Origin: a virus
Length of the DNA stretch: 20,416 nt
Reading direction: 5' to 3' (one strand)
Virus record (IMG/VR): IMGVR_UViG_3300009537_000222
Coordinates: 1-20,416 of that record
Numbering within the stretch: position 1 is the stretch's first letter; each line of letters opens with the position of its first letter. Made by a program: the position numbers and the translations under genes. Positions 1 to 6,870 of this stretch are shown here, in pieces. The notes beneath the pieces were generated by a model that saw only the letters and a list, made by a program, of their open reading frames with translations, was not told the DNA's origin and did no database searches.

Positions 1-105
1 AAAGTCAAAATCAGTGGCTCTGATATGCTCACTGTTGTCATACCCTATAACACCGACGGTAAGATTCGGGTCGGACGGTGTCAGTTGATAGAAATTGTCG
101 GCTGA
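1..105 (+). CDS. C-terminal fragment of an unidentified protein (cut by window edge)
   Basis: The plus-strand frame beginning at base 1 is open for 34 codons and ends in TGA at 103-105. The residues end in ...GRCQLIEIVG. The 5' end lies outside the window. The fragment is too short to identify. It is supported as a real gene by the hairpin followed by a T-rich stretch 19 bases downstream (124-143) and by the next gene (172-1023) being on the same strand. It could be the last gene of a plus-strand operon transcribed toward the late operon. Confidence 0.5.
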   Translation, partial: KVKISGSDMLTVVIPYNTDGKIRVGRCQLIEIVG

Positions 106-123
106 GTTGCATCGTGTTGATTG

Positions 124-143
124 CCCTCATATGTAGATGAGGG
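124..143 (+). terminator. Probable intrinsic terminator after the truncated first gene
   Basis: CCCTCAT (124-130) and ATGAGGG (137-143) form a perfect 7-bp stem with a six-base loop. It is followed by a T-rich run, TTTGTTGTGTTT. It lies between the stop codon at 105 and the Shine-Dalgarno site at 161-166. The T tract is interrupted by G, so termination may be partial. It could instead act as a leader hairpin for the gene at 172. Confidence 0.5.
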
Positions 144-171
144 TTTGTTGTGTTTATCTTAGGAGGATAAT

Positions 172-1023
172 ATGCAAAATAAAAATGAACAAAAACAAGC
201 CATTGGTAATGCTTATGATTTATTCTCGTATGAATACGAGTTACGGCATCCACAACCCCGTTTAAATGTTAGTCGCAAGCGTTGGACGTTGCGGCTACTG
301 CTAGGAGCATCGGTTGTGGCATCCGCCCGTCACAATATCCCGTTTTTCGTAGGACAAGCTGGGGACGGTTGGACGGCATTTGTAGTCGCGCTCATTTATG
401 CTATGGCGGTTGTAATTATGGTTGAAATCGGACTAGTGATATTCGGGGAGCAAATCGTAGAAGATTATGGTATGTATATTCTTAGAATCCGTCCAGTCCT
501 TGCCATCATGGGGACGATCCTTTTACTGTTGGTTGCTTTCGGTTCAAATGTTGCCGATGGCTTTGCGAGTAAGGATATCTTCATCTCGGAAACGGTTAAG
601 ACTGTCATTAATACCATTGCAAATATAACCGCCCCGCTGATGGCATTTATCATCGGTATCATGCAAGCCAGTCTCGATGCTAAAATACGCGAACATGATG
701 GATTATGGCAAACCAACAAGAACCGGGCTTGGCAACGTCACAAAAAAGATACAGGGATTGATTTAACTGTCAGTTATCCCCGTTTGCCATCAAATGCGTC
801 TGTCTATAACGTGTCCAATCAGACAGACAGTAGACAGACAGGGGCAGGGTACAACCGCGCTTCGACCGCCGTAGACAATGCCAAAACATGGTTATTAGAC
901 AATCCGGAGATGATGGATAAACCCTTACGCCAGCTAGCCGAATTGATACCGGACGCGGGGAAAGATTCTATCGCTAAGGCGCGGAATCAGATTCGTAAGG
1001 ACAGACAAAATACAGACGATTGA
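172..1023 (+). CDS. Predicted membrane protein with C-terminal helix-turn-helix-like region
   Basis: This is a 283-residue protein that I do not recognise as a named family. The start ATG follows AGGAGG (161-166) at a spacing of five bases. Residues about 38-58 (weakly hydrophobic), 67-91, 106-124 and 147-168 look like four membrane-spanning helices. A polar, basic linker follows (about 170-230, with RAWQRHKK). Residues about 234-277 look like a small helical DNA-binding domain: a helix in NAKTWLLDNP, then PLRQLAELIP, then a basic helix SIAKARNQIRKDRQ. The arrangement suggests a membrane-anchored regulator or DNA-tethering protein, with the DNA-binding part in the cytoplasm. It is the only complete, clear gene on the plus strand and converges on the structural operon. 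Transmembrane and helix assignments are by eye. The DNA-binding role is inference. Confidence 0.75.
   Translation: MQNKNEQKQAIGNAYDLFSYEYELRHPQPRLNVSRKRWTLRLLLGASVVASARHNIPFFVGQAGDGWTAFVVALIYAMAVVIMVEIGLVIFGEQIVEDYGMYILRIRPVLAIMGTILLLLVAFGSNVADGFASKDIFISETVKTVINTIANITAPLMAFIIGIMQASLDAKIREHDGLWQTNKNRAWQRHKKDTGIDLTVSYPRLPSNASVYNVSNQTDSRQTGAGYNRASTAVDNAKTWLLDNPEMMDKPLRQLAELIPDAGKDSIAKARNQIRKDRQNTDD
798..841. repeat. Cluster of GACAGAC / GTCTGTC motifs inside the membrane-HTH gene
   Basis: Two copies of AGACAGACAG lie at 821-830 and 832-841, one base apart. An inverted copy, GTCTGTCT, is at 798-805. A further GACAGAC is at 1000-1006 near the end of the same gene. The cluster falls in the polar linker of the encoded protein (residues about 209-224), where sequence constraint is probably low. 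It could be a binding site or simple-sequence drift. Confidence 0.4.
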
Positions 1024-1053
1024 TAAGCATTGTCTGATATACCGACCACTAAA

Positions 1054-1090
1054 ATAGCAAATGCCCCTCACAATGAGGGGCATTTGCTAT
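1054..1090. terminator. Bidirectional terminator hairpin between convergent modules
   Basis: Bases 1054-1070 and 1074-1090 are a perfect 17-bp inverted repeat with a three-base loop (CAA). The hairpin lies between the end of the plus-strand gene (1023) and the end of the minus-strand late operon (1152). Read on the minus strand, the stem is followed by a short T run (ATTTTAG), as for an intrinsic terminator of the late operon. Read on the plus strand it runs directly into AAGGAGG (1091-1097), so on that side it may also shape translation of the ORF at 1106. Confidence 0.7.
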
Positions 1091-1105
1091 AAGGAGGATA
1101 AAATT

Positions 1106-1273
1106 ATGTTTGGACTTCATGACTCTCTTGGAGCAGGGAGACACTTCCAGTTTAACGTATCGGTTGGTCTGTGTCAACTGCTTCGGTTGAGTCACCCTCA
1201 CTGGCTACGAGTGGCTCGGGTGATACACCCGTCTGCCGTCGCAAATCATTTAAGACCTCTGCGATGTCAATGA
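1106..1273 (+). CDS. Possible 55-residue small protein with a strong ribosome binding site
   Basis: AAGGAGG at 1091-1097 lies eight bases before ATG at 1106, a spacing and sequence typical of a strong ribosome binding site. The frame runs 55 codons to TAG/TGA-type termination at 1273. Its first 15 residues precede the opposing gene. The remaining roughly 40 are antisense to the minus-strand gene at 1152-1439 and look like shadow sequence (rich in H, R and L). I recognise no family. The start signal is real in the sequence, but whether a functional peptide is made is doubtful. It may be a remnant whose original 3' part was replaced. Confidence 0.25.
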   Translation: MFGLHDSLGAGRHFQFNVSVGLCQLLRLSHPHWLRVARVIHPSAVANHLRPLRCQ

Positions 1274-1439
1274 GTAAATCATCTACTTTAGTAGGGGTCT
1301 TTGCACTCGCTTGACTCAGACGGTCTAACAAATCGGCTGTTTGCTGGGGCGGAAAGCTACGATGACTCCAATAGAAAATCAATACCACTGCCAGCAAGGT
1401 CAATACTTGCATCACTTCACTAAATTGTAAATCAATCAT
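1152..1439 (-). CDS. Small one-span membrane protein, holin candidate
   Basis: This 95-residue protein has one clear hydrophobic helix near the N-terminus (about residues 8-24, VMQVLTLLAVVLIFYW). An amphipathic helical stretch follows (about 35-70, including DDLLIDIAEVLNDL), then an acidic, disordered-looking tail. TGGAG lies nine bases before the ATG. It is the last gene of the late operon, just after tail appendage genes, a place where many phages put lysis genes. Size, single membrane segment and position fit a class III-like holin or a spanin-like accessory protein. However, there is no endolysin next to it in the window, so the lysis role is inference. It could equally be a small membrane protein of unknown role. 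Confidence 0.65.
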   Translation of the reverse strand: MIDLQFSEVMQVLTLLAVVLIFYWSHRSFPPQQTADLLDRLSQASAKTPTKVDDLLIDIAEVLNDLRRQTGVSPEPLVASEGDSTEAVDTDQPIR

Positions 1440-1456
1440 GATAGAAACTCCAGAAT

Positions 1457-1648
1457 CTAATCGTCTTCATATTGTCCTAGATCGTGCATATGGATACGGA
1501 GTAGAGCGAGCATCGTGCGTTTGACGAGTCCCCAACGTTGGACGGCGGTGTAATCATCAAAATTATCACGGAACTCCAGTGCGAAGCGTTTAAGTTGCTT
1601 GCGCGCCCGATGGGTTCGTCCTTGTTTGTTTGGGTTAATATTGGTCAT
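1457..1648 (-). CDS. Small basic protein of unknown function
   Basis: This 63-residue protein is strongly basic in its first half (RTHRARKQLKRF) and acidic at its end (GQYEDD). Its ATG overlaps the TGA of the preceding gene as ATGA (1645-1648), so it is probably translated by coupling with the tail appendage gene upstream. I see no signal peptide, membrane segment or metal-binding motif. I do not recognise a family. Its place between tail appendage genes and a holin-like gene suggests a late function, but nothing more specific can be supported. Confidence 0.6.
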   Translation of the reverse strand: MTNINPNKQGRTHRARKQLKRFALEFRDNFDDYTAVQRWGLVKRTMLALLRIHMHDLGQYEDD

Positions 1649-2106
1649 GGTGACACCTCATTCACTGTAATAGTCGTTAGTCCTGACGCATAGCTATCAG
1701 ATTGGCGATAAATGCAAATGATAAATATCCCATTGGTCGGCGCAACTAAGGTCAGAGTCGCCGTTCCCGCCACGACCGGGGTCGTTCCACTATCGTAAAC
1801 CTCACCATCCATCATCACTGCATACCCGACCTCGCTATCGCCTACAATCTGGACATCAATACAACTGATAATCGGGTCAGGATCGCCTTCGGTCATGGTG
1901 GTTTTATCGGCCGTTACGGTCAAGCCATCATAATTATCTAAGATGGCTTGGGCGCGATTTTGATCGCTTGCGCTTGTACCATCGGGTAAGTGGAGAATTG
2001 CGCCATATACCCCGCCTGATGCACCGATTGTCGTTGGTATCATATCGCGCGCCAAAATATCAATCATAGTGGTATCGCGCTGTAATTCAGATGTTATATT
2101 TATCAT
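1645..2106 (-). CDS. Beta-rich probable tail appendage protein
   Basis: This protein of 153 residues has an N-terminal part rich in short polar stretches (about 25-60). From about residue 60 there are alternating hydrophobic strands, with D-P-D-P-I and a final strand set (ATLTLVAPTNGIFIICIYR) like an immunoglobulin-like or fibronectin-like sandwich. The ATG overlaps the stop of the previous gene (ATGA, 2103-2106), so the two are probably translated together. Together with the upstream beta-rich protein it lies downstream of the tail-tip gene, where siphophages usually encode receptor-binding or fiber proteins. The fold and role are inferred from composition and position. I see no enzymatic motif. 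An internal ATG about 15 codons in is an alternative start. Confidence 0.65.
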   Translation of the reverse strand: MINITSELQRDTTMIDILARDMIPTTIGASGGVYGAILHLPDGTSASDQNRAQAILDNYDGLTVTADKTTMTEGDPDPIISCIDVQIVGDSEVGYAVMMDGEVYDSGTTPVVAGTATLTLVAPTNGIFIICIYRQSDSYASGLTTITVNEVSP

Positions 2107-2597
2107 GCGATTAATCCTATTGTTTCACGAACATCAAATAAGGTTGTGCCAGCGACCAGGGTCGCCGTCCCGGATGATGTTTTCCAACGGAGTTTGAAGG
2201 TGTGTGACGCGGCAGACAGTCCAGTGAAGATATACACAAATGATACATTTGCCTTATCAGCCCCGTTATTGGTCTGATCTACTATAATTTCGTAATCTGT
2301 AGAATCAACATCAACCCCTATCGTTGTGTCAACATTATTGCCATTGCTAATATACCCGGCGAATGTCACCATTACATCACCGCCATCCGTTGTAAATGTT
2401 AACGCCAAATTCGTACCGTCTACATCAACTAGCGACGTGCTGGTGGTCGTATAATTGGTTGCGGTGCGTATATATTGCTTCGCCGTTCCGTCCAGTCGAT
2501 CCTTGATATAAGTCAGATTATCACTGACATAGGTGTTGAGATTGGCGGCGGTTACAATTTCGCCTGCTACCCATGTTCGAGGTGTACTCCATGCCAT
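2103..2597 (-). CDS. Probable tail fiber / appendage protein
   Basis: This 164-residue protein begins with WSTPRTWVAGEIVTAANLN, a short N-terminal segment of the kind (aspirational form: 'G-x-x-VTAANLN') often found at the start of small phage fiber and appendage proteins. A helix follows (NLTYIKDRLDG). The rest (about 40-164) is rich in T, V, G and D with regular beta strands and fits a jelly-roll-like trimerising or binding domain. AGGAG lies nine bases before the ATG. It follows the tail-tip gene by 11 bases. I infer a receptor-binding or fiber role from composition and order; no receptor can be predicted. Confidence 0.65.
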   Translation of the reverse strand: MAWSTPRTWVAGEIVTAANLNTYVSDNLTYIKDRLDGTAKQYIRTATNYTTTSTSLVDVDGTNLALTFTTDGGDVMVTFAGYISNGNNVDTTIGVDVDSTDYEIIVDQTNNGADKANVSFVYIFTGLSAASHTFKLRWKTSSGTATLVAGTTLFDVRETIGLIA

Positions 2598-2608
2598 AAA
2601 AGTTTCTC

Positions 2609-4162
2609 CTACGCTAAAATCGTGCCTGTATCCAATACACTGCTATCGAGTACCCAAACATCACCGAACGCGGCGGGTCGTAATACCCACTGTACTTCAT
2701 GACTGCCACCCCGTATAAAATGACGCTCTCCCGCCACTACATAATCTTTGGCATGACCGGTAATCGCATTTGTGATATACACAGTATTTCCAATAGTCTT
2801 GCTGAGGACACGTTCGGCAAGGTCATCTAAAGCGGTATCCTCAATTGATTGTATCATGGTTGTGATACCTTCGTAACGAGTCGTCGGGTCGCCATAGCGG
2901 ATTAAGAGTGAATCCGCCCATGCTTGGGCTTCACGCTCGGTATTCATAAAGCGCGCATAAATCGGTGGGAATGGGACACGACCGTAACGTTGCACCGACA
3001 CGGGATCAATCGCTTGCGCTTGCTCATCTTGATAGGTAATAACGGGTGTGCCACGTATTCGCAATAAAGTGACAAGCGCATTATCACTCGTCGGATTGTC
3101 AATCGTAAATTTAGTACCCGTCGCACCAACATCAAACCGCCAGCGCAAGGAATCGGTATAGTCTGTCCCGCCGACTTGTAATTGAGCACTGTAGTCGGTC
3201 GCCTTCACAGGGTCAATCATCGCCCGACCGCCAACGTTTGCATTTTCATTATCTGGGTCATAATATCGTCCAAATACGGTTCGTGTCTTACCCGCTTCAA
3301 CTAAAAAGGGGACATTGACATTAGTGTAGAGTACACTCCCAGCTGTGCCGTTCGAGCGTGGGATATAACTCACCACCACTTCGTTATAGACCACACCTTG
3401 TACCAATTGGAAATTAATGAACTCTTGCGCTGTGATGGTATCCCCACGTGCTTGAGAGGGGTCGTGATTGCGATTTTGGAATTCAAATTTGCCGTCCCGA
3501 TTGACAAAAAAGCGACCGCCGCGCTCTGGAATGACAATATCATTGATATACCCCATGGCACTAACGCCGGTGCCTCTATCGGCAGCATCGCCAGTGAAGG
3601 CAAGGGTCGTCAAGGCAGTTTCTTTCACTAAAAAGGTCTCATCAAATAAAACTGTGCCACTATCGAGGTCGGACGCATCGAGTATCCAATATGAACCAGT
3701 ATACGGATAAGCGACAATACTACTATCAAATACCGCTTGAATCTCATCGCTAATTGCGACATCAGTCGAGAAAGTGGGCAAGAATTCTGCATCTTGCAAT
3801 TGTAACATGCGATCTTCAAAAATAATCACGGTTTCTGCACCGTAACCCCGATCACTCGATTGAACATTGGTTATCCAACCGGTGACTAAAGTACGGACGA
3901 CACCGCCGTCAATCGAAGCGCGAATACGAATCATCATATCTCGGAGTTTGACAGCGAGTGGGGATGTACCTACATCTTGTGAGAAATCAAGATTGGGGTC
4001 TTGAATCCGAACGGATGCTAACAAGGGTTGGGCGATCTGTGCTTCCGCTGTTGGCATACCTAAAACCCAATTGGCATCAAGTACACGGTCACTGATATGA
4101 CCATTGCTATTGTTAAATGTCCCGTCTTTGTCAAGGTCAATCTCTACGGTATATGTGATCAT
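2609..4162 (-). CDS. Tail-tip / baseplate hub protein
   Basis: This 517-residue protein directly follows the tape measure gene, its ATG overlapping the tape measure stop as ATGA (4159-4162). The N-terminus has alternating strands around YTVEIDLDKDGTF and a segment VRIQDPNLDFS...SPLAVKLRDMMIRI. Such features are usual in distal-tail or hub proteins that describe oligosaccharide- or ring-like beta domains at the tail end. The short motif WILDASDLDSGTVL (residues about 159-172) recurs as WVLDSSVLDTGTIL at the extreme C-terminus (503-516). The position immediately after the tape measure is the standard one for the distal tail or tail-tip protein. The family assignment is by position and general character rather than by a diagnostic motif. 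Confidence 0.72.
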   Translation of the reverse strand: MITYTVEIDLDKDGTFNNSNGHISDRVLDANWVLGMPTAEAQIAQPLLASVRIQDPNLDFSQDVGTSPLAVKLRDMMIRIRASIDGGVVRTLVTGWITNVQSSDRGYGAETVIIFEDRMLQLQDAEFLPTFSTDVAISDEIQAVFDSSIVAYPYTGSYWILDASDLDSGTVLFDETFLVKETALTTLAFTGDAADRGTGVSAMGYINDIVIPERGGRFFVNRDGKFEFQNRNHDPSQARGDTITAQEFINFQLVQGVVYNEVVVSYIPRSNGTAGSVLYTNVNVPFLVEAGKTRTVFGRYYDPDNENANVGGRAMIDPVKATDYSAQLQVGGTDYTDSLRWRFDVGATGTKFTIDNPTSDNALVTLLRIRGTPVITYQDEQAQAIDPVSVQRYGRVPFPPIYARFMNTEREAQAWADSLLIRYGDPTTRYEGITTMIQSIEDTALDDLAERVLSKTIGNTVYITNAITGHAKDYVVAGERHFIRGGSHEVQWVLRPAAFGDVWVLDSSVLDTGTILA

Positions 4163-6582
4163 CCGCTACCCTGAACCCCCGTTCGGCTATCAACGCCCGG
4201 AGCATTGCCACCATTACGACGGTTATAATCGTATCCTAAGACTCGGAATAATCCGCTATCGTCAACATCGAGTTTCACAGGAATAACAATTGTACTATTT
4301 TGTAATGTGTTTAATTCTTCTGCAAAGGCTTCGACTGCTTGTTCCCATTGACCATCTTCATTCACTTGTAAATCATTAAGTTCTTGTTGAAGAACGGCGA
4401 CTGGAAGTAAACTTGTGCCGGTCTGTACCCACTCATCCCCAAATAATTCAAGATCATTTAATGTGCGTTGTAAGTCCTCAATGGGTATAATGTTTTCTGT
4501 TACCGACCATGCGTTATTCTCATTCAAAATCAATCCGTTTAATTCAAATTGCATCTGATCAATGGGTAAAATCGTCTCGCCTTCCGGTACCCACGCATTG
4601 TCTTGATTTAATACTAGATCGTTCATTTCATCTTGGAATGTTTCAAAGACGGGACGCGTATCTGGTTCAAAATCACTCTCTGGGAGTGTCCCACGTGTGA
4701 TTAAGGCTCCCCCACCGCCCATGTTATAGGTGCCGGGATAAATAAACCGTCCATCGCCTGTCGCTTGAATTTCTTCAATGCTATAGCCCGTTGTGCGTGA
4801 TAATCCCCAAGGCGTATCACCGGGTGCAATCGTCAATGTCCCGCCGTCCCCTGCTCCGAGTCCGAAGCCGAGTGCATCCAGAACCAACTCACGCGTTTCA
4901 TCGGGAGACAAGCCTGCAAATCGCGCATCTTTAAAGGCTTGATCCATCCGTTCGGCGGCTTCTGTTCCCATTGTTACGCCAAATTCGTCGAATATTTTGG
5001 CTAGGACGACACTCGCTTCATCTTCAAAAAAGATGGATGTATCGGTAGTTCGTCCACTTGATTGATCAAGGGCGGCACGGGCGGCGGCGCGTCTTTCAGG
5101 GTCTGCAATCTTTTCGACGACAGTATCCGTAATTTCACCCAATGTTCCGCCGCTCGTTTGACCGAACAACTCGGATAAATTCATATCATCAAATGCCTTG
5201 CGGGCCCGTTCAGCATTGTCGGCGAATTCTTTGGTCTCGTCTACAATCGAGCGAATTAGGTCAAGTTGATCATCTTTAATAAATGGATTCTCAGATAAGG
5301 TCGTGGCTTTTTTTTCTAAAAAAGAAACACTCGCTTTTAACGAGTCAAGGCTCTGACTATCCATCACCCCGCCGGCTCCAGTGTGTGCTCTACCATATTC
5401 CAGGGTGTTACTCGCATCCCTCTGGAAATTCCCCACGTTGATATCGAAAACGCCTTGCAATAAACTATGGATATCAATATTGCCAAGCCCGCCCCGAATG
5501 CCACGTCCGATCCCACCCATTCCCGAATTAAAACGGTCAATTTGCGCTTGGCGTTGCATTTGTTGTAATGTACCGACTTGATCATTAAAAAACTGTGATG
5601 TATTGGTAGCGTTCGATTGTGGGTTGGCGAGTCTGCTTGCCCCACCAATCACAAGATCATTATAACGTTGAAATAGAACGAGGGGATTCATATCGAGTGC
5701 GGCACTCCCGGCACCATGAGCCGCATTCCCGACGGTACTACCTAATGCACCGGTTAATATCTGATTGACAATCGCATGGCGATCGACATCTTCCATAAAT
5801 AATAAAAGTTCTGCCAGTTGTGCACCGGCTTCGAGTGCAGTTGAGACAAAGACAGATAAGGAACTCACGGCATTATCAATGCGCGTTCCCATTTTATCCC
5901 ACGCCGTGGCACTGATATTGGCAGCATCTCCCAATTTGGTCATCGCCACATCTGCTTGCTCAAAGGTCGCTATTTTGAATGCTTCCTCAGCATCCATACC
6001 CGACTCTTTTAACCCTTCCATACGGAGACGGACATTGCTTGCCGATATACCAAAAGTATCTAACCGACGGACGGATTGATTCATCAGCATCAACCCAAAC
6101 TCTTCCATCGCCGATGTAGCATCTTTGCCCATCGCCGCGCCGAGTTTGGTACTGATATTCACGATTTTATTGAGTTCATCGCCGGTTTGAGCCATACCGG
6201 AAAGCAATAATTTATTCGCCGCTAATTGTAAACTGGTATCATCAATCACGCCGTCCGTCGTTTGGCGCAAACGCGCCATTGCATTATCATACCCGCCGAT
6301 GGTCTTGCTCAGATTGCGGAATACCTTATCAGCGCGACCTGCTTCGATACCCATCTCATTAAGTTGTCCCACCGCTTGTCCAAATTGTTGTAGGACAGCC
6401 GCACCGAAGACACCTTGCACAACCCCACCCATATCTTTGAAGGACTGGGTTGCACCCTTATTAGTGGTTGACATCTTTTTGGTACTGGTTTCGGCTTTTT
6501 TCACGGCTTGGTCATATTTATTCATGACCGTCGTGAAGTTATCTTTCGCCGAGATGGTGATGGTAACTTGAGTATCTGCCAT
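4159..6582 (-). CDS. Tail tape measure protein with LysM-like domain
   Basis: This protein of 807 residues is the longest in the operon. The chosen ATG (6582) has AGGAA about eight bases upstream; a TTG two codons earlier is less likely. The first 60 residues carry the beta segment TQVTITISAKDNFTTVM and a helical, lysine-rich coil. Residues about 60-260 are alanine- and glycine-rich helix typical of phage tape measures, with a hydrophobic stretch near 240-263. Residues about 410-560 are charged helices. Near 581-622 is a LysM-like module (IAPGDTPWGLSRTTGYSIEEI, split here by eye as PGDTPWGLS then GYSIEEI). Near 649-761 are four imperfect repeats of about 28 residues. The protein sets tail length and is ejected or placed near the envelope at infection. 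By the usual 0.15 nm per residue, the tail would be at most about 120 nm. Confidence 0.9.
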   Translation of the reverse strand: MADTQVTITISAKDNFTTVMNKYDQAVKKAETSTKKMSTTNKGATQSFKDMGGVVQGVFGAAVLQQFGQAVGQLNEMGIEAGRADKVFRNLSKTIGGYDNAMARLRQTTDGVIDDTSLQLAANKLLLSGMAQTGDELNKIVNISTKLGAAMGKDATSAMEEFGLMLMNQSVRRLDTFGISASNVRLRMEGLKESGMDAEEAFKIATFEQADVAMTKLGDAANISATAWDKMGTRIDNAVSSLSVFVSTALEAGAQLAELLLFMEDVDRHAIVNQILTGALGSTVGNAAHGAGSAALDMNPLVLFQRYNDLVIGGASRLANPQSNATNTSQFFNDQVGTLQQMQRQAQIDRFNSGMGGIGRGIRGGLGNIDIHSLLQGVFDINVGNFQRDASNTLEYGRAHTGAGGVMDSQSLDSLKASVSFLEKKATTLSENPFIKDDQLDLIRSIVDETKEFADNAERARKAFDDMNLSELFGQTSGGTLGEITDTVVEKIADPERRAAARAALDQSSGRTTDTSIFFEDEASVVLAKIFDEFGVTMGTEAAERMDQAFKDARFAGLSPDETRELVLDALGFGLGAGDGGTLTIAPGDTPWGLSRTTGYSIEEIQATGDGRFIYPGTYNMGGGGALITRGTLPESDFEPDTRPVFETFQDEMNDLVLNQDNAWVPEGETILPIDQMQFELNGLILNENNAWSVTENIIPIEDLQRTLNDLELFGDEWVQTGTSLLPVAVLQQELNDLQVNEDGQWEQAVEAFAEELNTLQNSTIVIPVKLDVDDSGLFRVLGYDYNRRNGGNAPGVDSRTGVQGSG
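4300..4638 (-). repeat. Four imperfect 28-residue repeats at the tape measure C-terminus
   Basis: Each unit follows the pattern (L/M)-N-(D/G)-L-x-L, then an acidic or Asn-rich turn, then W, then about six residues, then (I/L)(I/L)P(I/V) and two or three residues to a Gln. Unit cores visible are MNDLVLNQDNAW, LNGLILNENNAW, LNDLELFGDEW and LNDLQVNEDGQW. The fourth unit lacks the I-I-P strand. Spacing between successive W residues is about 27-28 residues. The units diverge at the DNA level, so the duplication is old. Confidence 0.7.
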
Positions 6583-6591
6583 CGGCAATTC

Positions 6592-6870
6592 CTATAATAA
6601 TTGACTACGCATCAATAAAATGGCGTTTAGACCTTGAGCATTGATCTTGCCATCGGTTGTACTACGGGTTGCTTCAATTAGTTTGTCAACTTGGTGTTCG
6701 CGCCATATTTCACGGGCGAGACGTAAATCGCGCTCCCATGTGGGCAGGGCATACCATTGTGCGAAGTTATAATGCAGGCGTTCCATTGCTCGTAGTCGCC
6801 GTATGTCCATTGCGGTGAAATGTAGCAGACCGCGCCAACACAGTCGCCTCACCTTCGTTATGTAACTCAT
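6592..6870 (-). CDS. Tail assembly chaperone, downstream frame (probably made by frameshift)
   Basis: This frame overlaps the preceding chaperone gene by about 104 bases and stands +1 (equally -2) relative to it. Its characteristic part begins near LHFTAMDIRRLRAMERLHYN and continues with AQWYALPTWERDLRLAREIWREHQ. This helical, W-rich segment is typical of the second frame of G/GT-type tail chaperones, sitting just before the tape measure. None of its ATG codons (6870 and two internal ones) has a good Shine-Dalgarno site. The frame has a TGA immediately before the ATG at 6870. I therefore infer it is expressed as a fusion to the upstream gene rather than alone. A fusion shifting at 6817-6820 would be about 224 residues. 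Independent translation cannot be excluded. Confidence 0.65.
   Translation of the reverse strand: MSYITKVRRLCWRGLLHFTAMDIRRLRAMERLHYNFAQWYALPTWERDLRLAREIWREHQVDKLIEATRSTTDGKINAQGLNAILLMRSQLL

Noticed and set aside
1061-1105. ATG at 1061 as start of the small plus-strand ORF
   Set aside because: This ATG is within the hairpin stem and has no ribosome site. AAGGAGG at 1091-1097 serves the ATG at 1106 instead.
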